The notes below the pieces were generated by a model. The model ran no database searches. It saw nothing but the letters and a program-made list of their open reading frames with translations, and was not told the DNA's origin. This document shows, in pieces, positions 8,460-16,501 of a stretch of DNA of 56,683 nucleotides. The DNA comes from Rhodopirellula sp. (lineage in GTDB: Bacteria > Planctomycetota > Planctomycetia > Pirellulales > Pirellulaceae): NCBI GenBank assembly GCA_002689655.1, contig NZHC01000021.1:1-56683 (forward strand). Direction: 5' to 3'. The position numbers were made by a program, and so were the translations under genes. Within the stretch, counting starts at the first letter, position 1; every line of letters begins with the position of its first letter.

Positions 8460-9264
8460 CGCTTATATCCTTCAAATTCATCGGACCGACCAGCAACTCG
8501 TCTTGCACGATATCGTACAACTCAAACCACAAGTCTCTTAAATTTGTGCACGCATTCAGATCTCGGCATTCCAGCTCTCTGGAAACAACTTCCACCACCA
8601 AGGGTGAGGCATCCTCGAGTAAACGATCGGCCAGCGAGTGAATCAGCATAACGTCAACCTCCGTGTGATGAAGGACGCTTAGCCCAACAACTCTTACATG
8701 ACTTGTCGCGAGCAAGAAGATATCACGCCGCCGGGATTTCCTGACAAGCGACCTCAAACCTCTGGTACTTATTTGCTCAACTCCATCAATGACCAATAAG
8801 CTTCCCGGTTGCAGACTGCGTAAACACTGCTCTGCTGCTTGGACAGATCCGCGGGCATGCCTGAAACGCGACCACATGCCGTTGTCGAACGGCATCGTCA
8901 ATTGCATCCGCCTTACTTGCCTTAGCCCGTCGCCCTGAAAGACTGCAACGAGAAAAGGCATCAGCGTGTAAAGCAGGGTCGTCTTACCACTACCATGCGG
9001 CCCAACAATTAATCCACACTTGGCGGACTGCAGATGCCGAACAATTCGGTGACACAAGTCCGCGGCATCAGCAGGATCACGCTGCTTGGACAAGGAACTC
9101 TCTGGGGCAGCTTCGCGAACGGCACGTGATGCAACCGTATGATGCTGCTGAAAGCCAGACAGGTTCTGATCAGCGAGTCGGTAGCCCGATGGATACTGGT
9201 ACGCCACTGCCTCTGGTCGAGTAAATCGCGTTGAAAACGGATTTTTTGGCAAAGCTGCATTCAC
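8401..9264 (-). CDS. P-loop ATPase (AAA-like), third gene of the operon
   Basis: A 287-residue NTPase. Walker A is GPHGSGKTT (near residue 88) and Walker B is SLLVIDGVEQ. A sensor-like Ser/His follows in IFLLATSHVRV. The N-terminal 70 residues are low in structure, with PSGYRLADQNLSGFQQ; the C-terminal 90 residues are helical. The start is GTG at 9264. The gene lies between two hypothetical proteins and shares a 59-bp overlap with the downstream one. It is probably the motor or regulatory ATPase of whatever complex the operon makes; no AAA lid, helicase or transport signature is visible, so the substrate is unknown. Confidence 0.8.
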   Translation of the reverse strand: MNAALPKNPFSTRFTRPEAVAYQYPSGYRLADQNLSGFQQHHTVASRAVREAAPESSLSKQRDPADAADLCHRIVRHLQSAKCGLIVGPHGSGKTTLLYTLMPFLVAVFQGDGLRQVRRMQLTMPFDNGMWSRFRHARGSVQAAEQCLRSLQPGSLLVIDGVEQISTRGLRSLVRKSRRRDIFLLATSHVRVVGLSVLHHTEVDVMLIHSLADRLLEDASPLVVEVVSRELECRDLNACTNLRDLWFELYDIVQDELLVGPMNLKDISDGGSIVSGHGSQHASDSRR

Positions 9265-9279
9265 TATCGAAGCGACGCC

Positions 9280-9819
9280 TCACGAAGCAGGGGCGTGTTC
9301 AAACCCCTTGCCACGAGCGACTCCGCTTGGCTTGGGGAGGGCCACGGGAACCCGATCGGTTGAAGCTGAATGGGGACGAACCATTTCTTCCGAAACCAAA
9401 TGAAACGGCTGCTCGGCAACAATTTCCCGACCATTAGCAAGAAACAAACGCAGACGCACACACCACTGCAGACTGATCAAGCGACCATGATAGCTCAGCG
9501 GCGTTGCAGGCAACACGCAATGGAGAACCTGCTCATCTGCTAAGCCCGCACGTCGCAACTGTTGCTCAGCGAGCCGTTGGAAATGATGGACATGAAGGTC
9601 TTCATCCCCTTTGCCCTCGGTGTGCCACAGAACTGACACCTCGACACCTTGGACTTCATCAAGGGGTACGCGACTGACTCGCCACTTGGCTGAGAGGTCG
9701 CCGCCTGCACGATAAAGCCCGTCGTCATTGCACAACGTAACATTCACCGCGGGCTGTGCTTCAGCGACAAGTCCGGGGGATGAACGACGACGGGAAAACT
9801 TCGGCAGAACGATGGCCAC
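9280..9819 (-). CDS. Hypothetical arrestin-like beta-sandwich protein, second gene of the operon
   Basis: A 179-residue protein rich in beta strands (PAVNVTLCNDDGLYRAGGDLSA, LQWCVRLRLFLANG, with an EIVAEQPFHLV strand at the end). The pattern resembles the Spo0M/arrestin-like sandwich and echoes the C-terminal part of the preceding gene's product. The GTG start at 9819 is backed by AGGAGA nine bases upstream and overlaps the preceding gene by 76 bp. No membrane segment is seen. It may pair with the C-terminal domain of the membrane protein upstream; that is an inference. Confidence 0.7.
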   Translation of the reverse strand: MAIVLPKFSRRRSSPGLVAEAQPAVNVTLCNDDGLYRAGGDLSAKWRVSRVPLDEVQGVEVSVLWHTEGKGDEDLHVHHFQRLAEQQLRRAGLADEQVLHCVLPATPLSYHGRLISLQWCVRLRLFLANGREIVAEQPFHLVSEEMVRPHSASTDRVPVALPKPSGVARGKGFEHAPAS

Positions 9820-10889
9820 GGTTGCGACTCTCCTGAAACTACGACCTTCCAGCGAATTGCGTTATGAGTCCCCACGAAGGAATGCATCACATTATCAGGC
9901 AGGTCGATTTGTAATTGTTGCTCCCAAGGGCCCTGCGGGTCAACTGCGACATTTCTTTCTTTGTAAATAACTTGCCGAATTGCCTCATGCCGATCCACAC
10001 GAACATCCGTGCCCTGACGGTAAAAGGTCTCCTCCTCACAGGTCAAAAGCACGGTCAGGCGTTTTAAGCTGAGCCTGCCGGATTGGCTGATGAACAGGTC
10101 ATACTGGCCGCCTGGGATCAGAGGGTGACTGCTGATTTCAACGATTGTAGGACCTATACCGGCAAACTGGCGAAACTGATTCAGGAAGAATCGAAATGAC
10201 CAAACGCTGATCATCGCGAACGGCACGAGCAGAACGGCCAAATACCAACGCGACTGCCCGTTCCAAAATCCCGAAACGACCACGGCGAGGAGCACCAACC
10301 AAGCTGAACTCCAAAGCAACGCCAAAGTTGCAGGACCAGCAATACCAGAGTTCGCTTTTTCAACCGCTAACCTGTAAGTCAGCCTCTCACCCGGACTCTC
10401 CGTAATCGCGCTGCCTTTAGGAACACTTGGCAAGCCCTGAACATCATCAATCGCAGGGCCGATCATTTCGATGGATCCAGCCATCTTTGCAATTGCCGAT
10501 CGCCGTTCACTACTGGCTCCAATTCTCGCCAGACGATAAAGCAGCGTTACGCCGCCCGTGATCATGGAAGCCAGCGAAAGAATCCCAAAAATCCAGGTGC
10601 CCAAACCTGTGCTCAGAGCATCCGTTGGTACCTGCGAAACACTTTCCGGAGCAACTTCATTGATGAGGACCAACGAAAAACCAAAGACCCCAATCAAAAA
10701 GAGACCCGCGTAAAACGTCAATTCCCCTGCTTCACCGGCAAGCGCATGCCCCAAAATCCGCTTTCCGCGTTTTTTGCTCCATGGTTTTGGAAAACGAGGC
10801 ATGTCTTTGCTTCTGCCTGAAAGTTCAAAGGGCTCGGCCAGCACAAAAGTTGTCGAGTTCTTGACAAGAACTCTCAGACGCTTCACCAA
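9744..10889 (-). CDS. Membrane protein with arrestin-like C-terminal domain, first gene of the operon
   Basis: About 381 residues with two pairs of membrane segments: TFYAGLFLIGVFGFSLVLI and GTWIFGILSLASMITGGVTLLY, then ATLALLWSSAWLVLLAVVVSGFW and WYLAVLLVPFAMISVWSF (each hydrophobic stretch is quoted in part). A C-terminal domain of about 130 residues has ISSHPLIPGGQYDLFISQ, VLLTCEEETFYRQGTD and a final KWKVVVSG-like strand, resembling an arrestin-like or DUF3592-linked sandwich. The start is uncertain: TTG 10889 or GTG 10886 give the longest product, and an ATG at 10802 would drop 29 residues. It heads a five-gene operon with overlapping cistrons. Confidence 0.75.
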   Translation of the reverse strand: MVKRLRVLVKNSTTFVLAEPFELSGRSKDMPRFPKPWSKKRGKRILGHALAGEAGELTFYAGLFLIGVFGFSLVLINEVAPESVSQVPTDALSTGLGTWIFGILSLASMITGGVTLLYRLARIGASSERRSAIAKMAGSIEMIGPAIDDVQGLPSVPKGSAITESPGERLTYRLAVEKANSGIAGPATLALLWSSAWLVLLAVVVSGFWNGQSRWYLAVLLVPFAMISVWSFRFFLNQFRQFAGIGPTIVEISSHPLIPGGQYDLFISQSGRLSLKRLTVLLTCEEETFYRQGTDVRVDRHEAIRQVIYKERNVAVDPQGPWEQQLQIDLPDNVMHSFVGTHNAIRWKVVVSGESQPWPSFCRSFPVVVHPPDLSLKHSPR

Positions 10890-11208
10890 TGTCCACTCAT
10901 TCAGACATCCCGCAGCGTCAACCGAGGGTTCATCTTATCTCCTGAACACTGCATCTCCTGATGCACTGCCACGGCCAAAGGACCTGAGGCCGAGACACCG
11001 AAGCAGATTTCTCAATCACTGTGCTTCTCGATCACTCCAAACGAGGCCCGAAGTTGGCACTACCTCAGGCAAACTGTCACGCAAGATCTATCAGCCATCT
11101 TTTTCGTTTAAGCCGATATCGGGGGTTATCCGCGTGACCTAACTTTTCTGATTATTGCGATCACTCACACGACAGCAATGCAAACACGCCGAACCACGGT
11201 GCCGCGAC
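10890..11208. other. Intergenic stretch, divergent operon head versus alpha-CTD gene end
   Basis: No gene is seen. This stretch should hold the promoter of the minus-strand ATPase operon and the 3' end region of the alpha-CTD gene. I could not pick out a convincing promoter or terminator. Confidence 0.4.
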
Positions 11209-11478
11209 TCAGACGTTCACCGCTTCTCGGCTGGGCCTGTAAAATCCCAGTTCTTCCAATGCAGCGTAAACCTCCTCAAGTGTCTTCTCACCAAAGTTGC
11301 TGATTGACAACAACCTTCGAGGTGTCGCGTTCAAAAGATCACGCACGGTGAGAATGCCTGTTTCTTCGAGACAGTTTGTCGTTCGAACAGACAAACCCAT
11401 TTCGGCGATGCTCAAGTCGAGTCTCTCGCGACGCAAACGGGCGTCTTCCTCAGCACGAATAAGTGGAATCCGGGTCAT
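11209..11478 (-). CDS. Free-standing RNA polymerase alpha C-terminal-like domain protein
   Basis: An 89-residue protein made almost entirely of one RpoA-CTD fold. It contains MGLSVRTTNCLEETGI, TVRDLLNATPRRLLS, the NFGEKTLEEVYAAL helix and LEELGF. Positions equivalent to E. coli alpha Arg265 (SVRTT), Asn268 (TTN) and Lys298 (GEK) are all kept, so it could still bind minor-groove A-tracts. The ATG at 11478 has AAGGAG at a good distance, which rules out the longer frame from 11505. The N-terminus is charged (EEDARLRRERLD), and no other domain is present. It may act as a trans-acting UP-element binder or a partner for another protein; this is inferred from the domain. Confidence 0.88.
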   Translation of the reverse strand: MTRIPLIRAEEDARLRRERLDLSIAEMGLSVRTTNCLEETGILTVRDLLNATPRRLLSISNFGEKTLEEVYAALEELGFYRPSREAVNV

Positions 11479-12326
11479 TCCTTCAACTCCTTTAAAAAAA
11501 AACAATCAACTCAAGACGCTGCTGGCCAACCGCAAGGCGTCAGGCTGCTTGCACCGTCAGTGTCTTCCTATGGCAGAAAGCCTATGGCATCCGCACTCAG
11601 GCAGAAACCCTCGAAATGTCAGCAAAACCCGTTTTTTTCCGAACAAAAATGCTAGCAATGTGCTAACAGCCGAGCCTCCGAGTCGCATACCGAGTATGGA
11701 TGCTGTGCCCCGACACCATGACCACCATGACTTTGTGAAGTCAACGGACGGCCAACTCAGCTTCAACCTGACGGCGAATAGGCGTTCCAGCCACCACCAC
11801 CCGACCCCACGCACAAGAACCCTCCCCTGTGGGCGGTTCTCAGTCTCTTGTGGCGACTGCTTCAACTAGTCCCGTCACTCAGCTTAACTTTCAGCAGGAC
11901 CGTGGTTCTGGCACTCCATTCCCCCGGTTCAAGGCCACAATCTTACCCGCTTAACCCAATTGACCTGAAAATGGAGTAAATTGGCGGCCGGAATCACCCT
12001 AATGAGACGAGAATCTTCCCTTCAACCTCCCGAAGAGGCCGAAACTCTGGATACTTTGGCTGTAAAAGCGTGCTTGGCCTTGGGAGAAAAATCTTGGCGG
12101 GCTATACACTAGGCTTGTCAGATGGGTGTCAGATTCCATGAATGTTGACCCCAAGGACATTTGCGATTCAAAAAATCACACAGAACGGCTGCTGGATCAT
12201 CCTTTGCAGACCTCTAAATCGCGATCGCGACCCTCAACACACGAGTTTGCGCGAGAGAATAGCCAATACGGCCCTCGAACGCTGCATCTCGATCACAAAT
12301 CATCTTATGAGCAAGAATAATCTTCT
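11479..12326. other. Long intergenic stretch with no supported gene
   Basis: About 850 bases lie between the divergent alpha-CTD gene and the disordered protein gene. Frames of 60-190 codons exist on both strands but have no family features or good starts, and their composition looks non-coding. An RNA gene or a long leader is possible, but I found no recognisable fold. Confidence 0.4.
11487..11492 (-). promoter_or_regulatory. Shine-Dalgarno of the alpha-CTD gene
   Basis: The minus-strand AAGGAG ends eight bases before the ATG at 11478. It decides in favour of that start over the upstream in-frame ATG at 11505, which would lie inside the same leader with no site of its own. Confidence 0.75.
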
Positions 12327-14210
12327 ATGAATATGAAAGACAACTGGAATATCTTGGCAAAACTGCTGGATACGCCCGGCGTTGCAAACCCATCGGCGGA
12401 AGACGAGCAGGAAACAGTCGATTCAGCGACCTCAAACGAGCCCCCTAAGCCAAAAGACTCGACCGAGTCGGCAAGCACCGCTGCCCAAAAAAAAGCAGCC
12501 CCAGCCAGTGCTGCTACCGCATCAGCACCCAGCAAGGCTGGTAGCATCCTGGACGCGTTGAAGGCAAAGATTCCTCCCCAAATTCTGCCTGGTTTCGGCA
12601 GTTCCAGCGAGACAGCCCCCAGCACTGCCAGTGAAGAGATCTCAGCAAATGAACCAGTGCCTGCGGCGGCAACATCAACGACCGCGGGTTCCACGCAAGG
12701 TACAGATCAACTAACGGAGACTGAAGCAAGCCCGACACCCAGCGGCGAATCCGATGGACAGTCTGGTGCGTCAAGCGTCGGTGAAATTGCCGGCGGTTGG
12801 TCGGATTTGGTTTCTGAACTCGGGATCGAAGAACCTCCCGAAGCAAAGCAGAAGGCACCTCCTGCGCCACGCCCCACGCCGGATGAGTCAGCCCCAAAAT
12901 CGGCTACTCGCAAATCATCGGGCAGCAAATCGAAGAAGGCGCCAGGATTTGCCACCGGCCTCGGGATTGATAGTGAAGAACCCGAGCAGGAGGAACCAGA
13001 GAAGCCGACTACAACAGCAGCGGGCGTGGACGATCCATTGGCATCCGCCTCGGCCTTCGGTGAGCCCAAGGTTGAGAAAAGCAGATCAGGCCGAGGTGAC
13101 AGATCAGGCCGGGGCGACAGATCAGGCCGAGGTGACAGATCAGGCCGAGGTGACAGATCAGGCCGAGGTGAGCGGGGCAGATCGCGTCGCGATCGCAATG
13201 AAGGTCAAGATGAAGGTTCTTCGCGAGGTAGGTCACCAAGGCAAGGTCAAGAGCCGGACCAACAGGATGATAGCCGCAGCATAAGCGGCGAAAAATCCTC
13301 GCCCCGAAATGAGGGCTCCGCGGAATTGTCACAAGAGCAGGGCAGACGAGGCAGACGCCGCAACCAGACACAGGAACAAACTAACGAGAGCGGTGAATCT
13401 CCCCGTCGTGGAAAACGAGGCCGTCGTGGTACGCGTCAACGCATCAGCGAGGAGGATTTAGATCGTGCTGATACAGGTGCTCCCGCGGAAGCTTCCGAAA
13501 GCCGCGACAACGATGAGGATTCTCGTCCACGCCGCCGCCGGGGAAGACGAACTGACAAGCCTGCTGACAAACCTAGAAATGGTGATCGCGACGGAAACGA
13601 GGGTCGCGGACGCTCAGAACTTGCCCGGCAAGACGAAGAAAGCGATGAATTCGGCTCAGAAGCACGAGCAACCCACACAGTAAAAGAAAACGAAGAAGAA
13701 GGTTCGCGATCAAAATCACGGCGGCGCGGGCGTCGTGGGCGTGGCAGAGGACGCGATCGTGATGAGAGCACAGAAAGAGAAGCGACTCCCCAGTCGGATA
13801 GCAATAACGACCCACTGCTGAGCAGTTCGGCTTTTGGTGACGACCACGAAGATGATGTGGCGACGGAAGAACCGAAACGCGGAAGGCGGGGATCACGCTC
13901 ACGCGATCGAGACGACGAGAGCAGCGCACGTGAATCTGGGCGTAGAAGAACCTCAGGGAATTCGCGTAGTGACGGGAATTCCCGTACTGACGACGATAGC
14001 CGGCGGAACGATGACGACGAGCCACGCCCAAGACGGGGACGCGGCGGTCGCAATCGTGATGAATCCGATGGTGACGATTCACGCCGAAAACGAAGCAGTG
14101 CGCCGACTTGGCTGGAAACCGTGGAATTACTCGTCGATGCCAACATCGAGAACCACAAGAACACCAAAAGTAGTGGTGGTCGTGGCCGAGGTGGTGGACG
14201 AAGGCGATAA
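12327..14210 (+). CDS. Large disordered Arg/Gly/Asp-rich protein, possible RNA-binding scaffold
   Basis: A 627-residue low-complexity protein. A short start (MNMKDNWNILAKLLDTPG) is followed by Ala/Ser/Thr/Pro linkers. Three short conserved-looking islands come next: GWSDLVSELGIEEPPE near residue 156, GFATGLGID near 210 and DPLASASAFGE near 234. Then come SGRGDR repeats, long RG/RGRR stretches (RRGRRGRGRGRDRDE), a second DPLLSSSAFGD island and a C-terminal SAPTWLETVELLVDANIE. RGG-type stretches suggest binding to RNA, as in the tails of RNase E or DEAD-box proteins, but no catalytic domain is present. The gene lies just upstream of the SRP RNA gene and dnaX. Planctomycetes carry similar proteins of unknown role. 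Confidence 0.75.
   Translation: MNMKDNWNILAKLLDTPGVANPSAEDEQETVDSATSNEPPKPKDSTESASTAAQKKAAPASAATASAPSKAGSILDALKAKIPPQILPGFGSSSETAPSTASEEISANEPVPAAATSTTAGSTQGTDQLTETEASPTPSGESDGQSGASSVGEIAGGWSDLVSELGIEEPPEAKQKAPPAPRPTPDESAPKSATRKSSGSKSKKAPGFATGLGIDSEEPEQEEPEKPTTTAAGVDDPLASASAFGEPKVEKSRSGRGDRSGRGDRSGRGDRSGRGDRSGRGERGRSRRDRNEGQDEGSSRGRSPRQGQEPDQQDDSRSISGEKSSPRNEGSAELSQEQGRRGRRRNQTQEQTNESGESPRRGKRGRRGTRQRISEEDLDRADTGAPAEASESRDNDEDSRPRRRRGRRTDKPADKPRNGDRDGNEGRGRSELARQDEESDEFGSEARATHTVKENEEEGSRSKSRRRGRRGRGRGRDRDESTEREATPQSDSNNDPLLSSSAFGDDHEDDVATEEPKRGRRGSRSRDRDDESSARESGRRRTSGNSRSDGNSRTDDDSRRNDDDEPRPRRGRGGRNRDESDGDDSRRKRSSAPTWLETVELLVDANIENHKNTKSSGGRGRGGGRRR
13083..13172 (+). repeat. 18-bp tandem repeat encoding SGRGDR, five copies
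   Basis: Five 18-bp units (agatcaggccgaggtgac with a few changes) lie in frame inside the disordered protein gene, at 13083, 13101, 13119, 13137 and 13155. The high identity at DNA level suggests recent slippage expansion. Confidence 0.95.
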
Positions 14211-14319
14211 TCACATGATGTGGTCAGCGGGTGGTTTTCGATAACCCGCTCGTGACATAAGATTACCAGACAGATTTTGGGGAAGGTGGTACTGCAGGGC
14301 CCGAGCCGGGGCAAACCAC

Positions 14320-14445
14320 CGCCTCTCTTGTCCGATGGTGGCGACCCTTACGACTGTGAGTCGTGAACCTGGTCAGGCCTTAACTGGAGCAGCCATAAGC
14401 GGTGTAGCTTTGTGTAAGGGTTGCCGCCACCGGGCAAGAGATTCC
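14320..14445 (+). ncRNA. ffs: Signal recognition particle RNA (4.5S-type)
   Basis: The apical Ffh-binding domain is clear: GGTCAGG at 14371-14377 and GGAGCAGCC at 14386-14394 form the CAGG/AGCA symmetric loop. The flanks pair into a rod of about 28 base pairs: 14324-14351 against 14414-14441, with only G-U wobbles or changes. The RNA therefore covers roughly 14320-14445; ends are estimated from pairing. The loop capping the hairpin reads CCTTAACTGG and is not the common GGAA type. It lies just upstream of dnaX, a neighbourhood known for ffs in many bacteria. An upstream GGTGGT/ACCACC hairpin at about 14286-14320 might extend the molecule. Confidence 0.9.
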
Positions 14446-14504
14446 TGCCAAGTCGCTCCACTGGAAGCACCCAACCTTCAAAACCTTGACGCCCCCCACT
14501 TCGC

Positions 14505-16466
14505 ATGGCTGATCCTCACGATAAGTCCGAAGATGGCAACTATGTCGTTGTCGCCCGACGATACCGGCCTCGAGGATTTGATGAGCTCGTTGGTCAGGAG
14601 CACGTCTGCCGCGCGCTGGTCAATGCGATCGAAACCAACCGGGTGGGTCACGCCTACCTGTTCACCGGCGCACGTGGAGTTGGCAAAACCAGCGCGGCAA
14701 GAATCTTTGCCAAAGCCCTGAACAATGAATCAGGTCCAAGCGCCAAACCTGATAACGAAAGCGATGTTGCTCTCGCGATTGACGCAGGCCAAGACGTCGA
14801 TGTGATTGAAATTGATGGTGCGAGCAATCGTGGAATTGATGAAATTCGCAGCCTGCGTGCCAACATCGGGGTACGTCCCAGTCGCGCTCGGTACAAAATT
14901 TACATCATTGACGAAGTGCATATGCTCACAACGCCGGCTTTCAATGCGTTGTTGAAAACACTGGAAGAACCTCCCGAGCATGCCAAGTTCATTTTCTGCA
15001 CCACCGACCCTGAACGGCTACCGATCACGGTACTGAGCCGCTGCCAGCGTTTTGACTTTGCACCGGTAGAAGTTCCCAAAATTGTGAATCGCCTGCGGGA
15101 AATCGTGACAGCCGAGTCTGCCGAGGCTGATGACGCGGCCCTTGAATTACTTGCTCGCCGGGCTGCCGGCTCAATGCGGGATAGCCAGTCGCTGCTCGAG
15201 CAGGTTTTGAGCTTCAGTCACGGCCAGCTTACTGCTGATCAGGTACATGCGATGCTCGGCACCGCAGATGACGTACGACTGCATGCACTCGCATCCGCAA
15301 TGGCAGACCGCGATACATCCGGTGCCATGCGAATCCTCGATGAGAGCATTGATGCGGGCATCGATGCAGGTCGTCTGGCTGAACAGTTACTTTGCTACTT
15401 CCGCGACTTGATGGCGGTAACAGTTGACTGTGATCCAAGTCTGCTGCGACATACATCAGCATCACTGCACCCGGAACTAAAGCAACTGGGAGACCTCTGG
15501 GGTTTGCAAACGGTTCTGGCAGTGGTGGGTCTGATCGACCAAACGCTAGTTCGAATTCGACATAGTGTTTACTCGCGAGTTCTTTTGGAATCGACCTTGA
15601 TCCAAATTTGCAACCTTCCCGACCTTCAACACATTTCGAACCTTGCCGCGGCCGCCAGTAATGCTGGCCTAACATCAAATCAAAAAAAAAAGCCAACCTT
15701 AATTCCCCGAAGAACAGCACCAGCAAGTAGCGAGCTGAACTCGCCGGAACAACCTCGACCACCGATCAACGACCAACAGGCGACTCTGGCTGACGACCAG
15801 GCAAGCAACACCACACAAACTTCGAGTACCAGCACCATTACCAGTACCAGTGTTGACCCGGTAAGCAGCACGCAAGAGCAACAAACGACGGCAACGGTTA
15901 GTGATTCACCTAAAACAACGTGGACACCCGAGCCTCGCCTGGCAGTTCAGAATGCTGCAAATCAAGGCACTACACACGCTCAACACAGTGATGATTCCAC
16001 TGGAGTCCACGCCTCCAACGAGTCACTCACAGCCACAACAGCACCGCCAACAGCACCGCCAACAGCACCGTGGACCCAAACCGAAGCTCAGCGAGTCTGG
16101 CAGGAAGCTCTTGGTGACCTCGAATCGATGACGGAAGCTTTTGCCCGCATGGTTAGCAAGGTAGTCGCGGTAGGCACACAACAGTTGCGGCTCGAATTTC
16201 CTGCCAACGGCAACTTGGCCATGAAACGGTGTGAACTTCCCGAACACCGAAATACGATTGTCCAAGCCGTTTCACAACGTGCGGGCCGCGATATTGCCCT
16301 TGACTACTACCTGGCAGAAACGGTCGCAGCACCCAAGAGAGCCGAGACAAGTGGCAACAAACCATCGCGGATCCAGCGGATGCGCGAGATCGAAGCGAAC
16401 GAGCTCGTCAGAACCTGCATTGATCTCTTCAGTGCAGAAATTGTGCGGATTGACAAAGCGAACTGA
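14505..16466 (+). CDS. dnaX: DNA polymerase III gamma/tau subunit
   Basis: A 653-residue clamp-loader ATPase. The N-terminal AAA+ domain has VARRYRPRGFDELVGQ, Walker A GARGVGKTS (56-63), the VIEIDGASNRGIDEIR segment, IIDEVHM with DEVH (136-139), the EEPPEHAKFIFCTTDPE block and SRC (178-180). The four-Cys zinc module that normally sits between Walker A and DEVH is absent: residues 73-88 read NNESGPSAKPDNESDV. A Ser/Thr/Gln-rich linker (about 390-540) and a C-terminal tau-like domain follow. A run of ten A residues at 15682-15691 may produce a shorter gamma. ybaB and recR follow directly. Confidence 0.96.
   Translation: MADPHDKSEDGNYVVVARRYRPRGFDELVGQEHVCRALVNAIETNRVGHAYLFTGARGVGKTSAARIFAKALNNESGPSAKPDNESDVALAIDAGQDVDVIEIDGASNRGIDEIRSLRANIGVRPSRARYKIYIIDEVHMLTTPAFNALLKTLEEPPEHAKFIFCTTDPERLPITVLSRCQRFDFAPVEVPKIVNRLREIVTAESAEADDAALELLARRAAGSMRDSQSLLEQVLSFSHGQLTADQVHAMLGTADDVRLHALASAMADRDTSGAMRILDESIDAGIDAGRLAEQLLCYFRDLMAVTVDCDPSLLRHTSASLHPELKQLGDLWGLQTVLAVVGLIDQTLVRIRHSVYSRVLLESTLIQICNLPDLQHISNLAAAASNAGLTSNQKKKPTLIPRRTAPASSELNSPEQPRPPINDQQATLADDQASNTTQTSSTSTITSTSVDPVSSTQEQQTTATVSDSPKTTWTPEPRLAVQNAANQGTTHAQHSDDSTGVHASNESLTATTAPPTAPPTAPWTQTEAQRVWQEALGDLESMTEAFARMVSKVVAVGTQQLRLEFPANGNLAMKRCELPEHRNTIVQAVSQRAGRDIALDYYLAETVAAPKRAETSGNKPSRIQRMREIEANELVRTCIDLFSAEIVRIDKAN
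15682..15730 (+). promoter_or_regulatory. Poly-A slippery site in dnaX with nearby stop in the -1 frame
   Basis: Ten A residues (15682-15691) followed by G include the heptamer AAAAAAG used by E. coli dnaX. A -1 shift reaches a TAG at 15728-15730 after 12 codons, giving about 408 residues; slipping the other way reaches TAA after four codons. Both outcomes delete the C-terminal tau domain. No strong downstream stem is evident apart from GCGAG/CTCGC at 15730-15744, so transcript slippage as in Thermus is at least as likely as ribosomal frameshifting. Confidence 0.6.
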
Positions 16467-16501
16467 ATCACCCACGTTCCAATAGCAAAAGGAATTCAAA
16501 G

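Noticed and set aside
11557-11869. Frames of 100-190 codons on both strands in the 11.5-12.3 kb gap
   Set aside because: They overlap each other, start poorly and lack any domain or composition typical of the neighbours.
13009-14314. Long minus-strand and shifted frames inside the disordered protein gene
   Set aside because: They are shadows of a low-complexity G/C-rich gene; the true frame has conserved islands and follows codon periodicity.
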